A stretch of 13,923 bases of DNA from Cyclospora cayetanensis (Eukaryota; Apicomplexa; Conoidasida; Eucoccidiorida; Eimeriidae). Below the pieces are notes generated by a model. It searched no databases. It had not been told where the DNA came from and was given only the letters and a program-made list of their open reading frames with translations. The stretch lies in the NCBI RefSeq assembly GCF_002999335.1, contig NW_020312311.1, positions 1-13,923 of the forward strand, read 5' to 3'. The position numbers and the translations under genes were made by a program. Below, piece after piece: positions 1-10,895 of the stretch; the stretch's first letter is position 1; every line of letters begins with the position of its first letter.

Positions 1-3385
<3,385 letters not shown>

Positions 3386-4063
3386 CGCCTCGTATATGCA
3401 AATCTGTATGTATGCAGTGTATGTGCACGCACCCGCAGTGTCTGACGGCGCCTGCACACATGGCTGCATGCATACATACATGCATGCATGCACGCACGCG
3501 ATGTGCATTAGTCAGTGAATTTGTGCGTGTATGCAGCAGTGTGCAAGGAGCACAATTGCAAGCCCTTCATTGCTTGTGCCCTCGCATGCCAGCCTACATG
3601 CAGAGCACCTTGTAGCAGCAGCAGCATGCAGCTGCTGCAAGCTGCAAGCTGGTTTTCAAATAAGCGTGCCTGTGTGTGTGTCTGAGTGTCTTTTGCGTGG
3701 GTGTATGCACGCTGTATATGCAGTTGCGCGCGTGCATGAGGTGTGCTGCATGCATGTAGGCAAATCCGTCAGCTGTTGTAGTATAGCGTGTGTAAAACGT
3801 TAATTCGGTGCGGAATGTCTCTCAGTGCTCCCTATATTCGAGGGGGGCGCGGCGACACCTCTTTCTCAGCGGGAGCAAGACGAAACAGTAGCCTAGTTTC
3901 TGCCGCGCTGCTGCAGCGGCGTTTTGTGTACAACATGTTTTTGATGAAGCGCAACGGGCCCCCTGCTCTGTTATTCCTCCCGAGTTCATGAATTCCAGCC
4001 AGTCCCTCGTGCTCTCGCTGTCTCTAGGTTGACCCCTCACCCGCATGTACATGAGGCAGAGAT
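3386..4063. other. Convergent intergenic spacer
   Basis: This lies between the 3' ends of the AMPK and porphobilinogen deaminase genes. It contains alternating purine-pyrimidine CATG/CACG/TGTG stretches (for example 3465-3500 and 3665-3760) and a small CAG/CTG cluster with local dyad symmetry near 3613-3650. I see no convincing coding sequence, and no AATAAA signal I would rely on for either gene. Confidence 0.7.
3465..3500. repeat. CATA/CATG/CACG alternating repeat
   Basis: A short run of CATA, CATG and CACG tetranucleotides, strictly alternating purine and pyrimidine and largely self-complementary. It could adopt left-handed or cruciform DNA. Similar TGCATGCATG motifs recur at 13120-13145. 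Confidence 0.8.
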
Positions 4064-5785
4064 TCAGCATGACGGGGAGCCGTGTTTAAGTGCTCCCCAC
4101 CCCCGTTGCACTTTTTCCATGATGTCTGAAATAAAGTGCGGCCCCGCCACCCGCTGTATCTCCCTTGCTGCTGCGGCGCCGATCTCTGCCGCCTCTTCCG
4201 GTGTATAGACAGTTCCTGCGACGCCGACGTGAAACATGCGCGATCCATCGGGGGTCCCTACAAAGCCTCTGAATTCTAGACGCTTCTGCGTCTGCTGCTG
4301 CGTCTCGCACTCTCGTTCCTCTTGCTCTCCGCGTCTGCCTCCACCCTGCGGAGGGTGCGGCTGCAGCATGGCGATGCCTCCAAGGGGAGTTCTGCAACTG
4401 CCGTCGAGCTGTTTCAGAAAAGCTCTTTCAGCGGCGGCTGCAGTGGCTGCTGCCTCGTCTGAGATGGCTTGCAAGAGGCCTAAAGTCTCGCAATCATCGC
4501 TGCGGCACTGCGCAGCTACTATCCCTTGGCATAAAGCGGGGATAAAAACGGAGGGGGGCAGCAGCACTGCCGCAACATCCCCGTATGCGGGAGTCGCGAG
4601 AGACGCCAGTTCCACTCCTCCCTCCCGCGATGTGGCACCCGTCGAAAAACGTGCGCGCGACTGTTCAGGCTGTCCCTTCTGCTGCCGCTGCAGCAGAGAC
4701 AGCCGAAGGAGGCCTGCAGCAGCGAGGAGAGTGCCTTGTGCTACACCCTCCCGCAGCCGCCGTAGCCGCGTCTGCACGTTGCCTCGCAGCAGCACGCAGC
4801 GCAATTGCGACGCTGCTGCTGTTGCTGCCGCTGCAGCGGCGTTGCGCGCATAAAGAAACTGCAGCATGCACTGTCTTCTGAGCGAAGAGCTGCCGATTAA
4901 AATTTCACCAGCGCCGCTGCTGGCACACGGGGTGCTGATATCTCTAACGGTCATGGCGTCGCTGCATGCGAAGGGGGGACGCGCAGCTGCAAGCGCTTGC
5001 AACAAGGGTTGCAAGACTGTTTGCTGTCTTGCATTCGCAAAAAGTAACGCATCTCTGGGATCCTCGCGAGGGAGCAAAGCCCCTAAAACGGAGCCTTGGG
5101 GAAGGGTGGAGGCAACGTCCTTTAGGGAGTGCACAGCAAAGTCTATTTCCTTCCGTTCTAGACCTTCGTCCAGCTCCTTGCTGAACAGCCCTTTGCCTCC
5201 AAGTTGCAGCAGCTGCTGCTGCAACTGGCGATCTGCCGCAGTCTGATAGGGGACGACCTCGACCTCGCCATACCGCAGGCGCTGCCGCAGCGCAGCTGCA
5301 GCCGCTACTGGTAACGCCCCCGCTGCGTTGCTCGCGAATGCCTCATTCACTTGATCCTCCTGCTGAGTCTGCTGATTCTGCTCCTCGTCCTCTTGGAGGA
5401 AGGCAGTAACTGCCGCTGGAAACTTGTTCGGAGCAGCAAACACGAGCTTGCGGAGAACTTCTTTCGTCTGTGTCAACGCCAGGGGCGACCACCGACTCCC
5501 CACCCGCAGCAGAGGCTTCTCATTTCCTACTGCTGCTGCGGCGTTCTTCGGGTGTACGTACAGCGGGGTTGTCGACAGGGGCCCTTTCATTCCGCTGCGG
5601 CTGGGCATGCCACTCCCCGTGCAACCCCTCTGAGGAGAAGCGTTCCCATCGCTGCTGCGCTCAAGCGCCGTTGGCGAACAAAATCCCGCAGGGTGCCGAG
5701 TTATCACCGCTGCATTGCATGCAGCATGCAGCTGCAGCAACAGCAACAGCCGAGGGAGCAGAGGTAGCGGGAGCAGCGGCATCAA
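4064..5785 (-). CDS. HMBS: Hydroxymethylbilane synthase (porphobilinogen deaminase), probably apicoplast-targeted
   Basis: This enzyme joins four porphobilinogens head to tail into hydroxymethylbilane in the haem pathway. The 573-residue frame is intact and intronless. Residues 3-26 form a Leu-rich signal-peptide-like segment, followed by a polar leader to about residue 88; the mature part starts near LLRVGSRWSPLALTQT (residues 92-107). Conserved elements in order: GGKGLFSKELDEGL (196-209), DFAVHSLKDV (215-224) with catalytic Asp223, IGSSSLRRQ (297-305) with cofactor-binding Arg303 and Arg304, LRGNVQTRLRRL (333-344), IPALCQGIVAAQCR (415-428) and LDGSCRTPLGG (460-470). Cys464 (codon 4394-4396) would carry the dipyrromethane cofactor. 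At 573 residues it is much longer than the roughly 310-360 usual for the family. The extra length is the leader plus Gln/Ala-rich insertions near 130-166, 250-292, 315-326 and 367-395. Apicoplast location is inferred from the leader and from what is known in related parasites. Confidence 0.95.
   Translation of the reverse strand: MMPLLPLPLLPRLLLLLQLHAACNAAVITRHPAGFCSPTALERSSDGNASPQRGCTGSGMPSRSGMKGPLSTTPLYVHPKNAAAAVGNEKPLLRVGSRWSPLALTQTKEVLRKLVFAAPNKFPAAVTAFLQEDEEQNQQTQQEDQVNEAFASNAAGALPVAAAAALRQRLRYGEVEVVPYQTAADRQLQQQLLQLGGKGLFSKELDEGLERKEIDFAVHSLKDVASTLPQGSVLGALLPREDPRDALLFANARQQTVLQPLLQALAAARPPFACSDAMTVRDISTPCASSGAGEILIGSSSLRRQCMLQFLYARNAAAAAATAAASQLRCVLLRGNVQTRLRRLREGVAQGTLLAAAGLLRLSLLQRQQKGQPEQSRARFSTGATSREGGVELASLATPAYGDVAAVLLPPSVFIPALCQGIVAAQCRSDDCETLGLLQAISDEAAATAAAAERAFLKQLDGSCRTPLGGIAMLQPHPPQGGGRRGEQEERECETQQQTQKRLEFRGFVGTPDGSRMFHVGVAGTVYTPEEAAEIGAAAAREIQRVAGPHFISDIMEKVQRGWGALKHGSPSC
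5708..5779 (-). other. Signal-peptide-like leader of porphobilinogen deaminase
   Basis: Residues 3-26 of the enzyme are almost all Leu, Pro and Ala, with a single Arg at residue 12 (LLPLPLLPRLLLLLQLHAAC). A polar stretch without a second hydrophobic segment follows. This signal-plus-transit arrangement is the usual apicoplast import leader in apicomplexans. The cleavage site cannot be fixed by eye; the Ala/Cys-rich stretch near residues 21-26 is a plausible place. Confidence 0.6.
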
Positions 5786-6345
5786 GCGACGTGCTGGAAG
5801 CTGTAGTACAGCATCCCCGAAAAGAAATGCGAAAGCTGCAAGAATTACACGTCACCCCCTGCAACAGAACCTGTTTAGAGAAGATCTCTCTTTCATTGAG
5901 TGTAGGAGCCTCGAGGTTGTTCTCGGGTTGCTGCAGTTGACGGTCAAGGGGAAAGTAAGGAGAGAGCAGTAGGCACTGAAAATAACGAGAAAAAATAGAA
6001 TTTAAGGTTATTTCCCTCGCTGGGACGAAGCTTCAGCTCCCTGCTGCCCGTCGGCTGCGGCTGCTACTTCCATAGCAGAGCAGCAGCCGCCTCCGCGAAG
6101 GCAGCAGCGGCAGCAGCAGCAGCGGCAGCAGCAAAGCGAGGCGATACATGCGATGCTGGGACACCCCAAAAGAATAGGGGCGTCTGCGTCTTTCTCATGG
6201 AGTTTCCAGAGACAAAACCGCAACACACAGCAGTTGTTATTCCCTTGCTGCAGCAGCAGCAGCAGCGGACAGCGAACGGCGAACGGCAGCAGCAGCAGCA
6301 GCAGCAACAACCGAAACCAAGACCCCAGAAATCGCAGCAGCATGA
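5786..6345. other. Divergent intergenic region between HMBS and the large plus-strand gene
   Basis: The two genes point away from each other, so both promoters and 5' leaders should fall here. I see no TATA-like or other motif I can name. From 6085 onward the sequence is dominated by CAG/GCAGCAG runs. These keep several frames open on both strands, but none reads as a recognisable protein. The frame of the downstream gene has a stop at 6343-6345. Confidence 0.6.
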
Positions 6346-6570
6346 AATAGCCGTGTGCCACAACATTCCGCAATCCGTCGGCTACGGCAGCAGCAGCACA
6401 TGCAGCAGCAACACCAGCAGCAAGGGTACGACCCCGCCAGCAGCAGCAGCAGCAGCAGCTGCAGCAGCACGATGGAAAGGAGCAGCTGGCCCAACGAGCA
6501 GCTGCAGCAGCAGCTGCAGCGGCAGCTGCAGCAGCAGCAGCAGCAGCAGCAGCTGCAGCATGACACTGGA
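6085..6570. repeat. CAG/CTG trinucleotide repeat cluster
   Basis: Interrupted (CAG)n runs occur at about 6098-6134, 6249-6308, 6385-6425, 6439-6470 and 6505-6560. On the plus strand they read as Gln, Ser or Ala. On the minus strand they read as Leu, Cys or Ala, which produces long artefactual open frames such as the one at 6008-6586. Dense CAG runs of this type are well known in Eimeria coding sequence. Confidence 0.92.
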
Positions 6571-7269
6571 GCTCAAGATGCACCACTGCGCATTCGGGTG
6601 TCTGAGCAGCTGCTCCGCCTGCTGCTGCAGCTAGAAAAACAGCGTAGGCCTCTCCCTATCGACTTCGAACCGCAAGCTCTTGCTGCGACGCATGTAGACA
6701 CACGACCCCTGCCAGACTTGCATCCTCGCATCCCCCTCCTGTGTGTCTGCATGTGTGTGCAACACGTTCCTGACGCTGCAGCCAAGCTGTTTGCTTCCTC
6801 CTACCTTCCCAGCCAGCAGCACTTGCTGATCGAGCAGCAAAAAGAGCTGCTGCAGCCGCTGCAACGGCAACTGATGCTGCTGCTATCCCAGTGCGGCACG
6901 CAGCAGGCAGAGGCTGCAGCAGCAGCAGTTGCTGGACAGACCGCTGACGGGGGGGCAGCAGCAGCAGCAGCAAGCAGCAACTTGACGGCTATTCTCCTGA
7001 AGGCTCACCAATGTCTGGCGCAGCTGCTCACAAAGCGGCAGCAACAGATGTTGCTGCAGTCTCCCCACAAAGGGGTGGTGCAGGAGCAGCACAAGGACGA
7101 ACAGCAGCAGGGGCCCATCGGCGTAAACACCGATCCAACAGCTGACAGCCGAGGAAGCAGCAGCAGCAACCCTAAGCTGCTCACCAATGAATTCGAAACA
7201 ACGTCGCTCTGTTGCTTGTTACAACGCATGAGGCCTCCAGGAACGAGCAGTGGTCAGCTAGAGAAATAA
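6346..7269 (+). CDS. Gln/Ala/Ser-rich low-complexity coding region, possibly the N-terminal part of the large GH13-like gene
   Basis: The frame is open from 6346 (after a stop at 6343-6345) to the TAA at 7267-7269, and the first in-frame ATG is at 6400. After poly-Gln and poly-Ser runs there is more complex sequence: APLRIRVSEQLLRLLLQLEK, FASSYLPSQQHLLIEQQKEL, then LTAILLKAHQCLAQLLTKRQ. These look like amphipathic helices of a helical-repeat or scaffold region. I do not recognise the family. A phase-0 donor GTAAAC at 7123 would join this region to the exon at 7617. Alternatively the TAA is a true stop and this is a separate gene. The start and internal exon structure are unresolved. Confidence 0.5.
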   Translation, partial: NSRVPQHSAIRRLRQQQHMQQQHQQQGYDPASSSSSSSCSSTMERSSWPNEQLQQQLQRQLQQQQQQQQLQHDTGAQDAPLRIRVSEQLLRLLLQLEKQRRPLPIDFEPQALAATHVDTRPLPDLHPRIPLLCVCMCVQHVPDAAAKLFASSYLPSQQHLLIEQQKELLQPLQRQLMLLLSQCGTQQAEAAAAAVAGQTADGGAAAAAASSNLTAILLKAHQCLAQLLTKRQQQMLLQSPHKGVVQEQHKDEQQQGPIGVNTDPTADSRGSSSSNPKLLTNEFETTSLCCLLQRMRPPGTSSGQLEK

Positions 7270-7286
7270 AAAAAAAAAAAAAAAAA
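7268..7286 (+). repeat. Poly-A run at the TAA of the preceding frame
   Basis: Nineteen consecutive A residues begin within the TAA codon at 7267-7269, and a second TAA follows directly. It may be an ordinary intronic or 3' A-tract. The length is vulnerable to sequencing slippage. Confidence 0.85.
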
Positions 7287-7359
7287 TAACTCTGAATGCA
7301 GGCTCTGCCCCCACACTAAGGCAACTCCCTATTCGTAGCCATTAGCTGCTCCGGCTCCT

Positions 7360-7545
7360 CCTGCGTGTGTGTGTATGTGTGTTTGTGTATACATGTATAT
7401 ATATATATGTATAAATATGTATATATATGTATATATGTATGTGAATATATGTATATATGTATGTGTATATATGTATATATATATATATATGTATATGTAT
7501 GTGTATATATGTGCATATGTGTGTGTATAAATGCATGTGTGTATT
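7360..7545 (+). repeat. TATG/TGTA/TA microsatellite
   Basis: Degenerate TATG, TGTA and TA repeats, with pure TA runs near 7396-7405 and 7475-7490. They keep frames open on both strands (Tyr/Ile/Val/Cys on plus, His/Ile/Thr/Tyr on minus) that I do not regard as genes. The repeat lies between the frame ending at 7269 and the acceptor at 7616. Confidence 0.93.
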
Positions 7546-7616
7546 CGTGTGTTCGCATTCTACTGCTGCGTATTTTTCCGGTGGGTGCTGCTGCCCGATT
7601 GGTGGCCTTTTTTTAG

Positions 7617-8288
7617 AGCATGCAGCTCAGCAGGCATCTCCTGAATGTGTTTTTTGCATGCGTTGACGTAGAATATCTGCTGGATTGCCTCCAGGGGGCA
7701 GAGTCGGGCAGTCCTGGGGAGTTTGCCGCAAAGGATGGCGCTGCGAAGGAGCAGCTGTTGCCTTTCGACATCGTGCTGCTGATAGAGCCTCGATGCTGGG
7801 AGCAGCAGCAGCAGCAGCAAGGCAGTGCAGCAGCAAGCCAGTCTTTCTCTTTACCCAAGAACCTCTTGCGCGTCAGTCCTGCAGCTTTCTCGGCAGAAGC
7901 AGGGGGACCATCAGAGGCTTCGACGTCTGAACAAGCCGCACAGGAACCGGAGACTGCGGCAAGACAGCAGTCTCCCTCCTCGGGAGCTCGGAAGCAAAAG
8001 AAGCACGCGAACACGACAGAGCAGCAGCAGCAGCAACAGCAGCGGACTTGTTTAGAGCTGTGGCTAGACTCAGATCTTTTGCGTTTTTCGTGCGAATCGC
8101 GGGGACGTTTCGATGCGTATCTCCTCGCTCTCATGGCTTCCCTGATTCTCGATGGAGCAGAGACTCTGCAGCAGCAGCTGCAGCAGCAACAGCAAGAGCA
8201 AGAGAAAGAGCAAGCGCAGTTGCTGCAGTGCCTCCGCGCAGTTTCGGAAGTCTTTCAAGTTCCTTCCTTCATGCTTTGCAGCAGACAG
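7617..8288 (+). CDS. Large gene, exon with Gln runs and helical segments
   Basis: The acceptor is a clean CCTTTTTTTAG at 7616 and the donor is GTAAAG at 8289. Readable segments are LSRHLLNVFFACVDVEYLLD, LPFDIVLLIEPRCW, CLELWLDSDLLRFSCESRG and FDAYLLALMASLILDGAETL, then LLQCLRAVSEVFQVPSFML. Between them lie Gln runs at about 7800-7820, 8022-8042 and 8167-8215. The mix of short strands and helices with D-A-x-L-x-A-L-x-x-L-x-D-G faintly recalls the repeats of the endocytic protein RME-8, but not enough to name. An initiator ATG at 7620 is also possible if this were a first exon. Confidence 0.65.
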
Positions 8289-10358
8289 GTAAAGCAAATG
8301 AGCAGCGTGTCTTTTTCTACGCGGCCACATAGCGTCTTAGCTGCGAATTGCTGCCTTTGCAAGCGTTGGCGGCATTCCGAAAGTTGAGCTTCTTTTGACG
8401 ATGCACATATTTCAAGAGGGTGGCGCACGATGGGATCTACTGTCTTGTGCATGTTATAATATACGTGTATATGTGTGTGCATATGGATGCATGTATGTAT
8501 GAATGTGTGTAAGGATGTGTATATGTGTGTATAGATGGATGTGTGTGTATGTGGATGTATTTATGTATGGATGTGTGTGAAGATGTGCGTGTGTATATAT
8601 GGATGTATGTATGTATGTATGTGTGTAAAGATGTATGTATGTGTGCAAAGATAAATGTATGTACGTCTGTGTGTAAAGATGTATGCAATGTGTGTAAAGA
8701 TGTATGCAATGTGTGTAAAGATGTATGCAATGTGTGTAAAGATAGATGTATGCAATGTGTGTAAAGATGTATGTCTGTGTGTAAAGCTGTATGCAATGTG
8801 TGTAAAGATAAATGTATGCAATGTGTGTATAGATGTATGCAGTGTGTGTATACATGTATGTATATATGTTCATGTATATACATGTGTGTGCATACATATC
8901 GATGTGTGTCTAGATGCATGTGTGTATAAATGGAGATACATATATACCTGTATGTAGAGGTGTATGCATACCTGTTTACACGCGTGAATGTATATATTCA
9001 TATGTATGTTTTATGTATATCTCTGTCTCTGTCTCTGTGTGTGTGTGTCTGTTCTCAGATGGCTCGCCGGCGAGGCCAGCACGGCCTAAGGGTTTGGAAT
9101 GCATGCGGACTGTCTCCTTTTTTTTGCCAGAATAAACTGCGTTGGTTTACAGCCCTTTTGACTTCCGCCACGAGAGAAGCGATCAAGGCGAGCGATCTAG
9201 AGGGAGGGGGAGGGAAGAAAGGGGGATAGGGAGGGGCTGATCAAAGGCAGGCAAGGCGAGACTGCCGAATGCTGAAGAGTGTGCGGCTTTACTGCAAGCA
9301 GGGAGCGCATGCGAATTGGGGAGGAGGTGGTGTTTTGAGCTGCGATCTTGTGCTCAGGACACATTGTCGGATCTGGCAGGGGATGTCTGGCACAGCGCCT
9401 TTCTTCCCGAGGCACCCACAGACAGCTGCAGCAGCTGCTGCGGGGGATCGTGCTGCTGCAGCAACACCAGTAACACCAGCAGCGCAAGACTCGAACAGCT
9501 GCTGGTGGCGCTGCTCGGCAGCAGCGAGGAGACAGTTCGTCTTGAAGCAGTTAAACTGTTGAATGCCTTCTATGATAGGTATTTAGGGGGGAGGGAAGGG
9601 AAGGGAAGGCTGGAGGGAAGGGAGGGAAGGGAAGGCTGGAGGGGGAGAGAAGAGCGAGGTAACAAAGTAGGGGAGCTCTAGGGGCAGGGTGTGCGTGTTG
9701 CTGCACGCGATGATTATACCTGTGTCAAGCCTGCATTTGTGTTAGCCGTCGGCATCAAAATTAGCGTCCACGCACAAAGCCGTTTAGGGATTAGGCGTTG
9801 TGATATTCACAGACACGACTGGCAGTTGCGGCGTCCATTGGAGCCTGTGGTGCGTGCTGTCGGTGAGCGGTTCGTGATTGAGGTGCTCATAGAAGTAGAC
9901 AGCAGCAATAGCAGCAGCAGCAATAGCAGCAGCAGCAATAGCAGCAGCAATAGCAGCAGCAGCAGCAGCAGCGGCCCTGAGGATATATTCTTGGTGCTCG
10001 TTGCCCCCTCCTTCAATCGCGCATGCAGGATGAGTGTTTATTCTTATCATCCACTACAGTGGGAACGGCCTATTGAGAGCCGAGAGGATCAGCAGCAGCT
10101 GCAGAAGCAGCTGAAAGATCAGAAGGAGGAGCGGCTATTGCTGCGAAAAGCCGCAAGTTTCCGATCCTCAAGCAAGGCACCCGTCTTTGCCGCAGGCGTT
10201 GCTGCTGCACCGCCACAGGCAGCAGCAGCAGCAGCTGCTGCTGCAACAGCACCAGCAGCTGCTGCAACAGCACCAGACACGCATACCCTCTCTCCCCCAG
10301 GGTCGGCCTCAGCGTGGCAGCCTCATCAGCAACAGCAACAAGATCCAACATCTGCTGC

Positions 10359-10395
<37 letters not shown>

Positions 10396-10862
10396 GATGG
10401 AGAGCCTAAGAAGCGCAGCACCTTGTGGCTCGGTCGAGTTGACTTTGGCGTTTTTACGAGATGCGGATTTTTTGATTGGAGGATTTGCAGAGCCAACGAA
10501 CAAGAAGGCACCTGGTAGATACGCCAAGATGTGCAGATAGATACCTGACGCATTATTATATGGAGCATTGTTATATGACACGCGCACATACAATATATAC
10601 ACCTCAAGCCGTGTTTTGCGCTTCCGTCCTTCTATGTCACGGCTCAAAGAGGCGCTGCTCGTTGAGGTGCCTCCCCTGCCACCCACCCTATGCCAGTTGC
10701 AGAAATGGCGATGTGTCATCAAGGATTCTCGTGCAGCTCTCAGAGTCTGCGGCCCCTTTCTGGTGTCTCTTTGTGCACTTTGTGCGCCGTGAGTTTCGCT
10801 CACAAATTTTCGGATGTTTTGCGCTGCACGCAGGTCCGTAGTTGAGAGCGCCGGCAGGCGGC

Positions 10863-10895
<33 letters not shown>

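Larger units (their letters stand above)
8289..9357 (+). other. Long repeat-filled intron of the large gene
   Basis: The intron is 1069 nt, donor GTAAAG and acceptor GTGCTCAG. Positions 8453-9052 are TGTATG-type repeats. After 9053 the sequence is of ordinary complexity, with acceptor-like sites at about 9057 and 9130. The frame from 9131 (NKLRWFTALLTSATREAIKA) reaches a stop at 9227-9229 without any GT donor, so I do not call it an exon. Confidence 0.65.

Noticed and set aside
4236..5250. Plus-strand open frames opposite the porphobilinogen deaminase gene
   Set aside because: They are antisense shadows of a clearly conserved minus-strand enzyme and have no recognisable domain.
6008..6586. 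Minus-strand open frames of Ala, Leu and Cys repeats
   Set aside because: Produced by CTG runs opposite the plus-strand CAG runs, with no recognisable domain.
7316..7616. Open frames of Tyr/Ile/Val or His/Ile/Thr on both strands
   Set aside because: Encoded by TATG/TGTA microsatellite. Both strands are open because the repeat lacks stop triplets in some frames.
7617..8288. Assignment of this exon to RME-8/DNAJC13
   Set aside because: Only one short segment (DAYLLALMASLILDGAE) resembles the RME-8 pattern, and no J domain or other family signature is seen. The downstream exons point to GH13 instead.
8437..8957. Open frames of up to 160 codons on both strands
   Set aside because: Artefacts of the TGTATG-type block inside an intron.
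9131..9229. Possible extra exon NKLRWFTALLTSATREAIKA after a strong TTTTTGCCAG acceptor
   Set aside because: Only one frame is open and it reaches a stop at 9227-9229 with no GT donor giving a continuation. Direct joining of 8288 to 9358 is in phase.
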